In this document: piece by piece, positions 44,007 through 55,500 of the stretch | Numbering within the stretch: the stretch's first letter is position 1 | How the letters are laid out: the number at the start of each line of letters is the position of its first letter | NCBI RefSeq assembly: GCF_024398035.1 | Contig: NZ_CP073748.1 | Coordinates: 843,501-907,500 of the forward strand | Direction of reading: 5' to 3' | Source: Kordiimonas sp. SCSIO 12603 | Lineage (GTDB): Bacteria > Pseudomonadota > Alphaproteobacteria > Sphingomonadales > Kordiimonadaceae | Length of the DNA: 64,000 bases | Notes under the pieces: generated by a model | What the model saw: only the letters and a program-made list of their open reading frames with translations | Database searches by the model: none | Told to the model about the DNA's origin: nothing | Translations under genes and position numbers: made by a program

Positions 44007-45380
44007 TTAAAGGACAAAGAAGCCAGCAATGAAATAGAGAATGAAAGCACCGCCACCGGCCACAAGGGCGTAAGGAAGCTGCGTTTCGACATGGTCAAGC
44101 ACATCACAGCCTGATGCCACAGAGGATAATACTGTTGTGTCGGAAATTGGGGAACAGTGATCACCAAAGACAGCGCCTCCTAGAATAGCGGATAGTACAA
44201 AGGCAGGGTCGAGCCCGAGTTGCTGGATAATCGGTACGCCAATGGGGATAAATAGGGCCATGGTGCCGTATGATGTGCCCGTACTGAAGGATACAAAAGA
44301 GGCTGTCAGGAAAATAATGGGTACAACGGTGATTAGAGGAAGGTTTTTACCAACGATGCCTGCGATAAAATCTCCTGTTCCCAGTACCTTGAGGCTCGCG
44401 CCAAATGCCAAAGCAAGCACAAGGATGATTAGAAGGTTTACCAGCTTCTGCATGCCTTCATTAGCAATTTTAATCATACCGCTGTGAGTAAAACGGCCAG
44501 TTCGGTACATCAGGATATACGCTACACCTGTTGCCAAAATCGTGGCGTAAAGAATTGCTCTCGAGCCGTCCCCGTTAGAGATATTGCCGTTACCTGTCAT
44601 ATAGAGAATTGAGAAAATACCGCCAACCATCACAAGGAGCGGGATAATCATATGGCTAGCTTTGCCTTCAGGAATACCTTCTTCTTGACCTACTTGCTCC
44701 GCAGCCTTTGCCTCATATTTTTTCAATGGACCATGGGTTTTATCACTGAGGACGGTGTAAAGCGCGATGATGAGCGCAAGCCACGGATAGAAGTTGAAAG
44801 CGATACTTCCGATCACAGCGCTTAGTGGATCATCCAGGCCACTGGTCGATAGTGTACCAATAACATAGGCACCCCAGCCGTTTACAACAATAAACAGGAT
44901 AGAAACAGGAGCACAGGTTACGTCTACCAAATAAGCAAGTCGTTCACGGCTCATACCAAATTTATCAAACAAACCACGGGATAGAAGCCCGGTTGTGAGC
45001 ATGCTGAGGCTGGTTTCCATAAAGAGCATAATACCAACGAGCATAGTTATAAGGCCCGTGCGTTTCTTGGATTTTGCATAACCCTTTTCCACAAGCATTT
45101 TTACAAGCGCTGCAACGCCGCCGGAATGCTTCAAGAAAGCAATCAAGGCACCAATAAGAATGGTAAACATAAACAGCCGAATATTACTCGCACTGTTAAA
45201 AGTGCTCACGATCCGCTCAATGGTTTCTGGTGCACCGGCAAGGGGAAGAAAATCGCCATCCTTAATAAGAATGAGGGTTTCTGAAATGAAGAGGCCAGAT
45301 AGCAATCCCAGGATGATATCCTTTTTCCAAAGCACGATCGCGATGGTTAGTATCTGAGGTAAAATTGTTAGCCAATCCAT
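44007..45380 (-). CDS. Na+/H+ antiporter, NhaC family
   Basis: This 457-residue inner-membrane protein has about 11-12 hydrophobic helices with NhaC-family hallmarks: SGLFISETLIL near the start, LFMETSLSMLTTGLLS, CAPVSILFIVVNGWGAY, SFSTGTSYGTMALFIPIG and GGAVFGDHCSPISDTTVLSS. The last Asp/His-rich motif is diagnostic. Such proteins exchange Na+ (or another solute such as malate or lactate) for protons, in keeping with a marine habitat. It is a single gene, convergent with DUF4167. Confidence 0.92.
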   Translation of the reverse strand: MDWLTILPQILTIAIVLWKKDIILGLLSGLFISETLILIKDGDFLPLAGAPETIERIVSTFNSASNIRLFMFTILIGALIAFLKHSGGVAALVKMLVEKGYAKSKKRTGLITMLVGIMLFMETSLSMLTTGLLSRGLFDKFGMSRERLAYLVDVTCAPVSILFIVVNGWGAYVIGTLSTSGLDDPLSAVIGSIAFNFYPWLALIIALYTVLSDKTHGPLKKYEAKAAEQVGQEEGIPEGKASHMIIPLLVMVGGIFSILYMTGNGNISNGDGSRAILYATILATGVAYILMYRTGRFTHSGMIKIANEGMQKLVNLLIILVLALAFGASLKVLGTGDFIAGIVGKNLPLITVVPIIFLTASFVSFSTGTSYGTMALFIPIGVPIIQQLGLDPAFVLSAILGGAVFGDHCSPISDTTVLSSVASGCDVLDHVETQLPYALVAGGGAFILYFIAGFFVL

Positions 45381-45587
45381 GATAACACTCTTTCAAATTT
45401 AGTCTGAATTGGCTTCTACCTTTTAGTTTGTTGGAAATAAAGTTCTAATTCACACAATATTTTGTGACTTTGTGGAATTAAATTCCCAATTTTTATCTGG
45501 ATAACTCAACTCTATCTTTAGGGTGGGCTTTGAGGTTTAAATAATCAAAACACGAATGAGCGAGCAAAGAGTACAGAGGCCTGTTTT

Positions 45588-46055
45588 ATGACCAAGATTA
45601 CACTACGAACAGCGGAAGAGAGTGATTATCCTTTTATTGTAAGTCTTTCTCCAATATTGGCTCAAGAGGCTAGATTTGGCTGGCATAAGGCAGAAACTAT
45701 TCAGAAGTTCCAAGATGAGTATATTGAGGAAATGCTGGGTGAGGCTGAAGAGCCTCATATCACTCTGATAGCCGACAGAGAAGGAACGCCCCTCGGATTT
45801 GTGCATGCCAGAGAAACCAGTGATGAGCTTTCAGGTGAAAAACGCTGCACGGTGCCGCTTTTGGCGGTGAAGGAAGATGCCCAGGGATCGGGAGCTGGAA
45901 AAGCTTTGATGAAAGCGGTTGAGGTTTGGGCACAAACGCAGGGTTACCGGTTGATGCATCTTGAAGTGTTTTCCACTAATAAACAGGCACGAAGCTTTTA
46001 TAATGGTGCTGGTTATCAGGAAGAAACCATCCATATGATTAAAGCTTTGGACTAG
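45588..46055 (+). CDS. GNAT family N-acetyltransferase
   Basis: This 155-residue acyltransferase opens with ITLRTAEESDYPFI and has the acetyl-CoA-binding motif A (LLAVKEDAQGSGAGKALMKAVE, with Q-x-x-G-x-G/A) and the FSTNKQARSFYNGAGY C-terminal signature. The substrate is unknown. AGAGG lies eight bases before the ATG. It lies between nhaC (divergent) and clpB. Confidence 0.88.
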   Translation: MTKITLRTAEESDYPFIVSLSPILAQEARFGWHKAETIQKFQDEYIEEMLGEAEEPHITLIADREGTPLGFVHARETSDELSGEKRCTVPLLAVKEDAQGSGAGKALMKAVEVWAQTQGYRLMHLEVFSTNKQARSFYNGAGYQEETIHMIKALD

Positions 46056-46078
46056 TGGTATTATTCTCTGATGGCAGA

Positions 46079-46108
46079 CTTGTAGCTTAATAGTTCTATG
46101 CCCACATA
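46079..46108 (+). promoter_or_regulatory. Candidate heat-shock (RpoH) promoter of clpB
   Basis: CTTGTAG (46079-46085), a 15-nt spacer and CCCACAT (46101-46107) resemble the RpoH consensus (CTTGAAA..CCCCATAT) with two to three mismatches. It is 94 bp upstream of clpB, a standard heat-shock gene. A GC-rich hairpin (AGAACG..CGTTCT, 46115-46139) follows in the leader. Confidence 0.4.
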
Positions 46109-46201
46109 GATATTAGAACGTGCCCAACTGGGGCGTTCTGCGTAATATAAATTCCAATCGCTTCAAGAGAAGGATTGGCACAATCATGGGGTTGATAACA
46201 C

Positions 46202-48775
46202 ATGAATATTGAAAGATTTACCGATCGAAGCCGTGGTTTTATTCAAAGCGCACAAGGCATTGCTGTGCGGGAAAGCCACCAGCGCTTTACTCCTGAACAT
46301 ATTTTAAAGGCTCTTCTGGATGATAAGGAAGGTTTGGCTGCGAACCTTGTTCGTGCAGCGGGTGGTAAGCCTGAACAAGCACTTGAAGGTGTAAATGCTG
46401 CCATTGATAAGCTGCCTAAAGTGGAAGGCTCTGGTGCTGGCCAGTTGCACCTTGATCCTCTTACAGCACAGGTTTTTGCAAAAGCTGAAGAAATTGCTGA
46501 TAAAGCCGGGGATAAGTTTGTAACTGCCGAGCGTCTGTTACTTGCGCTTATCCTGACAGCGAAAACCGAAGCAGGTAAAATCCTGATGCAGGCTGGTGCA
46601 ACGGCAGACAAAGTGAACAAGGCGATTAATGAAGTACGCAAAGGCCGCACCGCTGATAGTGCGTCGGCGGAAGATGCTTATGATGCGCTTAACCGTTTCG
46701 CACAGGACCTGACAGAGCGTGCGAGAGAAGGCAAGCTTGATCCTGTAATTGGTCGTGATGAAGAAATCCGCCGCACAGTTCAGGTGCTTTCACGCCGCAC
46801 GAAGAATAATCCAGTGCTTATTGGTGAACCGGGCGTGGGTAAAACGGCTATCGCAGAAGGCTTGGCGCTTCGTATTGCCAATGGCGATGTGCCAGATAGC
46901 CTGCGCGACAAGCGCATTATGGCCCTTGATATGGGGGCTCTAATTGCTGGTGCTAAATACCGTGGAGAATTTGAAGAGCGCTTGAAGGGTGTGTTGCAGG
47001 AAGTGGCTCACGGCGAAGGGGATGTAATCCTTTTCATCGATGAAATGCACACACTTGTAGGTGCCGGTAAAACTGATGGTGCTATGGATGCATCCAATTT
47101 GCTGAAGCCAGCGCTCGCGCGTGGTGAGCTCCACTGCATTGGTGCAACAACGCTGAATGAATACCGCAAATACGTGGAAAAAGACGCTGCACTTGAAAGG
47201 CGTTTCCAGCCTGTTGTTGTACAGGAACCAAATGTGGAAGATGCCATCTCAATTCTGCGAGGTTTGAAGGAAAAGTATGAGCTTCACCACGGAGTGCGTA
47301 TTACTGATGCTGCGATTGTAGCATCTGCGACGCTTTCAAATCGTTATATCACCGAGCGTTTCCTGCCTGATAAAGCTATCGACTTGATGGATGAGGCCGC
47401 GAGCCGTCTGCGTATGGAAACTGAATCCAAACCTGAAGAAATTGATGAACTTGATCGCCGTATAATCCAGTTAAAGATTGAGCGGGAAGCGCTCAAGAAA
47501 GAAAAGGATGACGGATCAAAAGCGCGGCTTGAAGACCTTGAAAAAGAACTCGCTGATCTCGAACAGGAATCTGCAACGCTAACTGCTCGCTGGCAGCTTG
47601 AGAAAGACAAGATTGCTGGCGGTAAACTGGTGCAGGAAGAGCTGGACCGTGCTCGGATTGAACTGGAGCAAGCACAGCGCACCGGCAATTTTGCAAAAGC
47701 TGGTCAGTTGCAACACGGTGTTATCCCTGATCTGGAACGGAAGCTTCAATCTTCCGATGATAAAGCTGAAAACAGTTTGCTGCGTGAAGAAGTAACAGAT
47801 GCTGATATTGCCTCTGTGGTTTCCCGCTGGACCGGTATTCCTGTGGATAAGATGCTGGAAGGCGAACGTGAAAAGCTTCTGAATATGGAGGTGGTTCTTG
47901 GCGAGCGTGTGATCGGGCAATCTGAAGCCATTGAAGCCGTGTCTGCTTCGGTGCGCCGTGCGCGTGCTGGCCTTCAGGACCCGAACCGGCCACTTGGCAG
48001 TTTTTTGTTCCTTGGCCCTACTGGGGTTGGTAAAACTGAACTTACCAAGGCGCTTGCGACCTTCCTGTTTAATGATGATAGCGCGATGGTACGGATCGAT
48101 ATGTCCGAGTTTATGGAGAAGCATTCCGTTGCGCGGCTTATTGGAGCACCTCCCGGCTATGTTGGTTACGATGAAGGAGGCGTGCTTACTGAAAGCGTGA
48201 GACGCAGACCGTATCAGGTAATCCTTTTTGATGAGGTAGAGAAAGCGCATCCGGATGTGTTCAACATCCTGTTGCAAGTGCTGGATGATGGTCGCCTTAC
48301 AGATGGGCAGGGCCGTACAGTTGATTTCAGTAATAGCCTGATCATCCTAACATCAAACCTTGGGTCTCATTTGATTGCCGATTTGCCTGATGGCGCGGTG
48401 GTTGAAGATGTAAGGCCAAAGGTGATGGAAGTAGTGAAAGGGGCATTCAGGCCTGAGTTCTTGAACCGACTTGATGAAATTACGCTATTCCACAGGCTGG
48501 ACCGCAGCCACATGGGCGGTATTGTAGATATTCAGTTGGAGCGTTTGAAGAAGCTACTTTCTGACCGAAAAATCACACTTGAACTGACAGATGCTGCACG
48601 TAACTGGCTTGGTGATGCAGGATATGATCCTGTTTATGGTGCTCGGCCTCTTAAGCGGACCATTCAAAAGCATGTACAGGATAATCTTGCTGAAATGATT
48701 TTGAGAGGTGAGGTGACATCTGGTGATACCGTTACCGTTGATGCGAGTGATGAGGGGATCAAGCTATCCATCTAG
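46202..48775 (+). CDS. clpB: ATP-dependent disaggregase ClpB
   Basis: This 857-residue Hsp100 protein resolves protein aggregates with DnaK. It has the N-domain (about 1-145), NBD1 (Walker [15 protein letters not shown]), the long coiled-coil M-domain (about 410-530, rich in [18 protein letters not shown] heptads) and NBD2 (Walker [34 protein letters not shown]). The length is typical. A strong terminator follows. Confidence 0.97.
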   Translation: MNIERFTDRSRGFIQSAQGIAVRESHQRFTPEHILKALLDDKEGLAANLVRAAGGKPEQALEGVNAAIDKLPKVEGSGAGQLHLDPLTAQVFAKAEEIADKAGDKFVTAERLLLALILTAKTEAGKILMQAGATADKVNKAINEVRKGRTADSASAEDAYDALNRFAQDLTERAREGKLDPVIGRDEEIRRTVQVLSRRTKNNPVLIGEPGVGKTAIAEGLALRIANGDVPDSLRDKRIMALDMGALIAGAKYRGEFEERLKGVLQEVAHGEGDVILFIDEMHTLVGAGKTDGAMDASNLLKPALARGELHCIGATTLNEYRKYVEKDAALERRFQPVVVQEPNVEDAISILRGLKEKYELHHGVRITDAAIVASATLSNRYITERFLPDKAIDLMDEAASRLRMETESKPEEIDELDRRIIQLKIEREALKKEKDDGSKARLEDLEKELADLEQESATLTARWQLEKDKIAGGKLVQEELDRARIELEQAQRTGNFAKAGQLQHGVIPDLERKLQSSDDKAENSLLREEVTDADIASVVSRWTGIPVDKMLEGEREKLLNMEVVLGERVIGQSEAIEAVSASVRRARAGLQDPNRPLGSFLFLGPTGVGKTELTKALATFLFNDDSAMVRIDMSEFMEKHSVARLIGAPPGYVGYDEGGVLTESVRRRPYQVILFDEVEKAHPDVFNILLQVLDDGRLTDGQGRTVDFSNSLIILTSNLGSHLIADLPDGAVVEDVRPKVMEVVKGAFRPEFLNRLDEITLFHRLDRSHMGGIVDIQLERLKKLLSDRKITLELTDAARNWLGDAGYDPVYGARPLKRTIQKHVQDNLAEMILRGEVTSGDTVTVDASDEGIKLSI

Positions 48776-48796
48776 CTACGAGAGTTTTCTAAAAGG

Positions 48797-48826
48797 AAAG
48801 GCTGGGGAATTTCCCCAGCCTTTTTT
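48797..48826. terminator. Strong bidirectional terminator after clpB
   Basis: Thirteen-bp arms AAAGGCTGGGGAA / TTCCCCAGCCTTT around one central base, with six T after the stem. It separates clpB from the converging TonB-receptor gene. Confidence 0.92.
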
Positions 48827-48848
48827 ATTGTTCTCTATGTGGCCTGCC

Positions 48849-51800
48849 TTAGAGGCTTAGGTTCACACCGAGGAAGAAGTAGCGACCAAGTGGGTTCACA
48901 GGGAACGCTGATTCTGTGATGAACGGGTTCTTATCAGCAATGTTGTTGATACCACCGTAAACATTCATCTGCTCATTCACTTCATAGCTGAAGGAAATGT
49001 CGTGGATGAATACATCACCAGCAAAACCGTTTGGACCGTATAGTACGTCAGCTGATTCAACTTCAACAGAACGTAGTGCCTGACGGCTCTGATAACGTGT
49101 CTGCCAGTTAACGCTGAACGGACCACGTGCCCACTGAAGACTTGCACTACCTGCCCACTCTGGACGCTGTAGCTCACCAAGTTCTGGATCAACATCTGTT
49201 AGGTCAGCTGGGTTGAAGAAGCGGTCAAGGTTATTCACCCAAGTACCCGCAACATTCAGAGTGAACTGATTTTCTTCAACATCAAACTGGTAGCGAACAG
49301 ATGCATCAATACCTGATGTTTCAAGTGCCGCGAAGTTCAGCTCTGTCTGACGTAGGAAGTTGAAGCCGTTGAACTGAGGAGAAGATGGATCATCGTTACG
49401 CGTGAATAGCGTACAGAAGTTGTTCGGGAATGTTGATGCGTTGTAACAGTTATCAACAATATCCTGAGCACTTACAGAAGAAATGGCATCTTCAATTTTA
49501 ATGTTCCAGTAGTCAGCAGAGATAGTTAGGCCATCAATGAAGCTTGGCTGGAAGATCATACCAACTGTGAATGTTTTCGCAGTTTCTTCCTGTAGCTCTG
49601 CGTTACCGCTTGTTTCACCGGTAAAGCGTGCAGACAGTGGGTCTGCGAAGCCAGCCGGAATACCGTCAGCCGCACAGTTTGCTACACGGTTTTGACCGTT
49701 TGCACGTGCAACAGCGTTATCGGAAGCAAGAAGTGCATCAATGTTCACTTGATCACAAGGATCTACCGGACGGAATGTTGCGCCCTGTGAAGGAGCAAAC
49801 AGTTCGTTCACGTTAGGCGCACGGATAGCTACCGCATATGTACCGCGGAACTCGATATCGCTGATAGGTGCCCATTTACCGCCAACTGTCCAAGTGAAGG
49901 CATCACCAACTGTGGAATAGTCTGCGTACCGAGCAGCAGCTGTGAATTCAAGACGATTTGCAAATGGTAGATCTGCTAGAAGCGGGATGTTCACCTCAGC
50001 AAATACTTCTTTTACATCGTATGAACCAGTTTCGTTGGAAATCAAGCTCTCTGGATCAAACACTAATGATGTTTGGCGGAAATCATCTAGATTGCGGATA
50101 AGTTCGCCAGCATTTGCATCTTGTGTTGTTACCGGAATAACACCGCGCACTAGTGGATCGAATATGGCTGTTGCTTTTTCATCGCGGTATTCAGCACCGA
50201 ATACAAATCCGATTTCACCACCTTGCAGTGATACGAAATCTGATAGATCACCAGCAACGAAACCGGAGATTACTGTTTGCTCAAGCACACGTTTGTTTTG
50301 AATAGTAGTTGTGATGAAATCTACAGCTTCTGCGCTCACTGAATTCGGGCCACCAAGAATGTTAGCAGGTACACAGCTGCCATCATCTGGGTTGAATGTG
50401 AAGAAACCAAAATCAAACAACGGAATGTCAAATGGTGTGGTCGGTGCATCGCTACCGTCTAGAGCAGAGCGACAAACTGGGTTGCCGTTTGCATCAGTTG
50501 TTACATCAATTGCAGCAAAGAAACGATCTTGAATTACGCGGTTGCGGTCAATTGTTGTACGCTCGAAACGGCCATAGTTACCAGATAGTTCGTATGTCCA
50601 GCCATTGTCGAACTCACCTTCGATACCAGCTACAAAACGGTATGTTTCACGTTCGTTTGTATCGATGTTTGGACCAAGGTCTGTTGGGTCACGAGTAATG
50701 AACAGGCCACCAGTGGAGTCAGCAAGGCCTTGAAGCTCTGTTGGGATAAACGGGTTGTCCGGAGCAACAGTCAATAGATCATAGAATGTGTTTAGTGGGC
50801 CACCGAAATCAGTTTCCTGATACACATACTTACCTTCTGCGAAGAAAGTTACGTAATCATTGATCGCATAACGGCCTGTTAGGTTGATAGAGTATTTCTT
50901 ATCTTCTGGAACCAAGAAATCTTCATCAAAGTTATCACGGATACCGTCACCACCAAACTGGTTGAAGGCACCAGATACAAGGCCGTCCTGGTAAGGACGT
51001 ACTGAACCATCGTCATTGATTACCCAACAACCACCGAAGCCGCCGCCTACGTTCTGGCCAACAGTAGATTGGCTACAATCAGCAACACCGTTACCATCTG
51101 TATCAAGGAAATCGGCACCAGGGGATGAGAAATCACCTGCTGCAATTACGCCGCGGTTGGAACTGATTGAGAATGTGTGGTTCGGCAAAATTACACGAGC
51201 AAAATCACCAAATACAGACGGGTCTGGGTTACGGTCATCATTTGCGATGTTGTTGCCACGTGAGAAAGCACGGTCGCCTTGGCGAATTCCGTTGCGCTCA
51301 GAGTAGTTGAAGGCTGCGGTGAAGTTACCACGTCCGTCACCAAAGTTTTGACCATAAAGAATGCTGCCATCAAGCTGGATACCATCACCTTGGCCGGAAA
51401 TACCTGTTTGTGCGTTTATTTCAACACCCTCGAAGTCGTCTTTGAGGATGAAGTTAACAACACCAGCTACCGCATCGGCACCATATACCGCAGATGCACC
51501 ACCTGTTAGAACTTCTACGCGCTCAATAAGAGCGTTAGGGATAGAACCAACATCAACGGCGGAGGAACCTTGAACACCACCAACGTGACGACGACCGTCT
51601 ACGAGAGTAAGAGTTCTTTCATTACCAAGACCACGAAGCTGCAGAACTGCTGCACCTGTAGACGGTGCAAAAATACCATCAATAGAGCCTTGAGAAGAGG
51701 TTGTTGTTAGAAGCGCTGGAATGTCCTTCAGTGCTTCAGCAATATCTGTTTCACCGGATAGCTTTAGATCAACACCTGATACCACTGATACAGGTGATGG

Positions 51801-51995
51801 TGCTGCCGCATTTGGGTCTCGTGCGATACGTGAACCGGTAACCACTACCTCTTCCAGTTCACGATCATCCACATCGTCCTGCGCTTGAACGCTGGTAGCA
51901 CCAGTTGCTGCAACAGCAAGAAGTGTTGCTGCGCTACCTAAAAGCCTTAGCTTTTTATTTAGTTTCTGAATTTCATGAATGTCTGCTTCAATCAT
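48849..51995 (-). CDS. Large TonB-dependent receptor 1
   Basis: This 1048-residue outer-membrane receptor has an extended N-leader before the signal core (IEADIHEIQKLNKKLRLLGS, then LLAVAATGATSVQAQ), a TonB-box-like LEEVVVTGSRI, a plug (ALIERVEVLTGGASAVYGAD, VVNFILKDDFEG) and a very long barrel ending GRYFFLGVNLSL. Paired cysteines in extracellular loops (PCDQVN..VANCAADG, DNCYNAS..NFCTLF) are typical of this about 1000-residue group. The substrate is unknown; carbohydrate or peptide uptake is a family inference. The start is ATG 51993-51995 with AAGGAGG six bases upstream. It is related to the receptors at 52556-55687 and 57225-60452. Confidence 0.92.
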   Translation of the reverse strand: MIEADIHEIQKLNKKLRLLGSAATLLAVAATGATSVQAQDDVDDRELEEVVVTGSRIARDPNAAAPSPVSVVSGVDLKLSGETDIAEALKDIPALLTTTSSQGSIDGIFAPSTGAAVLQLRGLGNERTLTLVDGRRHVGGVQGSSAVDVGSIPNALIERVEVLTGGASAVYGADAVAGVVNFILKDDFEGVEINAQTGISGQGDGIQLDGSILYGQNFGDGRGNFTAAFNYSERNGIRQGDRAFSRGNNIANDDRNPDPSVFGDFARVILPNHTFSISSNRGVIAAGDFSSPGADFLDTDGNGVADCSQSTVGQNVGGGFGGCWVINDDGSVRPYQDGLVSGAFNQFGGDGIRDNFDEDFLVPEDKKYSINLTGRYAINDYVTFFAEGKYVYQETDFGGPLNTFYDLLTVAPDNPFIPTELQGLADSTGGLFITRDPTDLGPNIDTNERETYRFVAGIEGEFDNGWTYELSGNYGRFERTTIDRNRVIQDRFFAAIDVTTDANGNPVCRSALDGSDAPTTPFDIPLFDFGFFTFNPDDGSCVPANILGGPNSVSAEAVDFITTTIQNKRVLEQTVISGFVAGDLSDFVSLQGGEIGFVFGAEYRDEKATAIFDPLVRGVIPVTTQDANAGELIRNLDDFRQTSLVFDPESLISNETGSYDVKEVFAEVNIPLLADLPFANRLEFTAAARYADYSTVGDAFTWTVGGKWAPISDIEFRGTYAVAIRAPNVNELFAPSQGATFRPVDPCDQVNIDALLASDNAVARANGQNRVANCAADGIPAGFADPLSARFTGETSGNAELQEETAKTFTVGMIFQPSFIDGLTISADYWNIKIEDAISSVSAQDIVDNCYNASTFPNNFCTLFTRNDDPSSPQFNGFNFLRQTELNFAALETSGIDASVRYQFDVEENQFTLNVAGTWVNNLDRFFNPADLTDVDPELGELQRPEWAGSASLQWARGPFSVNWQTRYQSRQALRSVEVESADVLYGPNGFAGDVFIHDISFSYEVNEQMNVYGGINNIADKNPFITESAFPVNPLGRYFFLGVNLSL

Positions 51996-52503
51996 GAAGT
52001 TCCTCCTTGTTCCGTACATATTTAAACGGCTTATGCCGCTTGATTATTTGGACATAAGTTCAGTTCCGTTTGTTTATGGAGCTGAGCCAAATCCTGTTTT
52101 GTCTCTCTATGTTGAAAACTGGCAACAAGTGCCGATTCTCTACCCAATTATTTAGTTGCCACTCAATAATGATGAGATGTGCGGTTGGCGCGGTTATCTT
52201 ATTGTTAATAAAGGCCCTATCAACCTCACCGACATATCACGAAAAAGAGAGTATCCGGTTTGTTGCAAGAAGTACGGTTAAGATGGAAAAAACCTACTGA
52301 ATAATGTAGCGATTTTGACATAATGTTACCTAAAGGTCACATTGAGCTTATCTAATGATTAGCGGCTATGAAGAAAGTTTGCCCCTTAAGGGATACCCAT
52401 ACAGCCTAAGTTTATTATTCTGGTGCTGAGGCGCTACGGCGTGTTTTCGGGATGTAGCTGAAATACGAGGTGGCGGGTGCAATGCAGCAAGTAGATATTA
52501 AAT
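51996..52503. other. Gap upstream of receptor 1: leader hairpin and dyad, no gene seen
   Basis: About 510 bp without a convincing gene. It holds a small CGGC-TTAT-GCCG hairpin (about 52027-52038) in the presumed receptor-1 leader and the GTTG-N8-CAAC dyad at 52111-52126. No clear -35/-10 pair is assigned. Confidence 0.5.
52111..52126. promoter_or_regulatory. GTTG-N8-CAAC dyad upstream of receptor 1
   Basis: GTTGAAAACTGGCAAC, 115 bp upstream of the receptor-1 start, matches the tandem dyads before receptor 3 (60694-60731). It is a candidate operator for a shared regulator. Confidence 0.45.
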
Positions 52504-52529
52504 AAGGCCGAGGAAAACTCCTCGGCCTT
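52504..52529 (-). terminator. Terminator after receptor 2
   Basis: Eleven-bp arms AAGGCCGAGGA / TCCTCGGCCTT with a 4-nt loop, 26 bp past the receptor-2 stop; an AT-rich tail follows on the minus strand. Confidence 0.85.
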
Positions 52530-52555
52530 GTTGTTTAAAGAGCTAATTCTAACTG

Positions 52556-55500
52556 TTAGAAACGAGAATTAAAGCCAATGTAGAAGAAACGACCTACTGA
52601 TGTAACCGGTGTATTCACTGCGGCCAGGAATGGCTTGCGGTTAAACAGGTTGTTTACACCAGCGTTGATGCCGAAGTTCTCACGTACTTGCCAGCTGGCA
52701 GAAATATCGTGAATGAAAGCATCGCCTGTTTCAAATGGATCAGCAAACTGGCCGCCATTGTTGTTTGCAGCAAAACGCTCAATTTCTTCAAAGGATAGTC
52801 CGCCCACAAGCTGTGAATCCTGATAACGAACCTGATAAGTGAAGCCAAACTCTTCATAGCTCCAAGTTGTTGATAGGTTCACGTTATACTTAGGAATACC
52901 AAGAGTGCCTCTGATGCGTGTTGATTCATCAGGGAATTCCTGGAATTCAAAGTTATCACGATCGATGATGTAGTTTGCGATCAAACGAGAACGGATTGAA
53001 CCCCATTCGCCTGGAAGATCGAAAGCATAAGTTGCTTCAAAATCGATACCAGATGTCTTCAGAGCAGCAATATTCTGAGTTACCTGAGTAATGCTGTTTA
53101 GGCCATTGGTATTTGGGTCACGGCTTTGAAGTTCACAGAATTGGTTATTCAGGTTTGGTGCATCCACACAGCGATCAACGATGTTTTGTGCTGTGATGCT
53201 GCCAATAGCGTTCGACAGATTAATTCTGTAGTAATCGGCAGCGATACTTAGGCCTGGAATATATTCAGGTGTCCATACGAAACCTGCTGTGTATGTGTCA
53301 GCAGTTTCAGGTTGAAGACCTGGGTTACCACCGGAGATACCTTCAAAGCGTGCTGTATTTGGATCATCAAAGCCTTCAGGAATACCAAGAGCAGCACAGT
53401 TTGCCGCACGGAATTCAGAACCTGAATCGATGAAATCAGCATCACACGGATCATCAGGGAAGAAGAAGGCTACCTGCTGAGGGTCGAAGAGTTCCCCAAT
53501 GTTAGGTGCACGGACAGCACGTGAATAGCCACCACGTAGAAGTAGTTCATCAATTGGCCGCCATGTTAGTGCTACTCTGTATGTATCGGTGCTGAAGGAC
53601 TGGTTAGCATCACCACCTACAGAATAATCTGAGTAGCGATAAGCACCTTCAACAGATAGTTCTTTTGCGAAAGGAAGGTCTGCAAAAATAGGAATTAGAA
53701 TCTCCGCAAAACCTTCAGTTACTGAATAACGGCCAGATGTAGGCTGTGTACCACCACCGAAAATCAAATCATCACGATCAGCTGCATCAGGTTCAAAGCT
53801 ACTTGTTTCACGACGATATTCGAAGCCAAACGCAGTGCTGATTGCACCTGCTGGAAGCGTGAAGAAATCACTTGTATCACCAGAGATAACAGCGGAAACA
53901 ACTTGCTGCTCGATTGCAATATCAGAGAGTGTACGCTGATAAATAAAATCAGCTGCATCCTGATTGATAGCATTTGAGCCAAAGATGCTTGTCGGAACAC
54001 ATGGGCTGCCAGCACCAGGTTCGAATGTCAGGAAGCCTTCGCGTGTGCTTGGGAATGAGGCTACAGGTGGTTCAGCATCCGGATCAATGCTGGAACGACA
54101 TACGATATCACCGACTTGAGCGCTGTCACCAGTAATGCCGATTGCACCGTCTGTACCTGGGCGAATTGCCTGAACTAGGTTTGCGCCTAAAGCATCAATA
54201 TCATCTTGCGTTAGAGCTACAGCATCAACAGAGGCAAAGAAGCGATCATCAAAACGCTGGCGAGAGTTAGCAGCGTTTGATTCTGTACGGCCATAGTTAT
54301 AGGAAACTTCATAGTTCCAGGTATCAGTGATATCGCCTTTAAAGCCAGTTACGACACGGAAAGAGAAACGATCAGTATCTGTTGTGTTGCGTACTGTATC
54401 ATCCGCCTGGTCACGTGTGATAAAGATCTGAGCATTGGCGGCATTTGTGAAAATATTCTCGCCATTTGCTGCAGCAGTATCAATCGCCGCCTGTAGTTGT
54501 GCTGGAATGAAAGGGTTACCAATTCGAATTGGAATAAAATCGTTGAATGAGTTCACGCCGCCTGCAGATTGTGCATCAACATAGGTGAACTTTGATTCAA
54601 GGAAGAATTCTGCAAACTCAGCCACTTCATATGTTACGTTCGCATTTACGCTTACGCGCTTGCTAGGTGTTACAAGGTTAGCGAAGCCCGTATTGTTCAG
54701 GATACCATCACCGCCAACGCCGTTTGTGCCGCCAGCATCCAGGCCTGCATTAAAGTTACGCAGTGTACCGTTATTGAAGAAGAAACCACTAGTACCGAAT
54801 GTTGGGTTTCCATCAGCATCAAAACCTAGCTGGCCTCCGCCACCAAAGATTGCGATCTGGCCTGCGGCAGATGAAATATTAAATGTTTCACCTGGAAGGA
54901 ATGTAACAGATGCATCAGGGTTCACATCAAAATTGGCAGCAATGTCATCAGTGATGTTTACCTGAGATGCTTGACCAGGACCCGCGAATGAGCGATCAAG
55001 ACCAATAAGGCCATTTTGATCACGGTATTCAACTGCTACTACAGCGTTACCGCGACCATCGGCGAAGTTACCGCCCGCAGCAATCGACAGGAACAGGTTT
55101 TCGGCGTCACCAGAATCTGAAATACCGTACTGAGCGCGTGTATCAATACCTTCGAAGTCGTCTTTAAGAATGTAGTTTACAACACCTGTCACAGCGTCAG
55201 CACCATAGATCGCTGATGCGCCACCAGTAAGTACTTCAACGCGTTCAACAAGTGCGGTTGGAATACTGGATACATCAACGGTTGATGATCCTGAAATACC
55301 ACCAACGTGACGACGGCCGTTTACAACAACAAGCGTACGCTGTGTGCCCATCGAACGAAGGTCCAGTGTTGCAATTGCACCAGCTGAGTTGGTTGCCTGA
55401 TTAGAGCTAATCAAGATTGGAAGCTCTTTCAGAAGGTTTACAAGGTCTGTTTCGCCAGATTGAAGAATGCTCTCAGAATCAAGAGTTACCACAGGTGACG

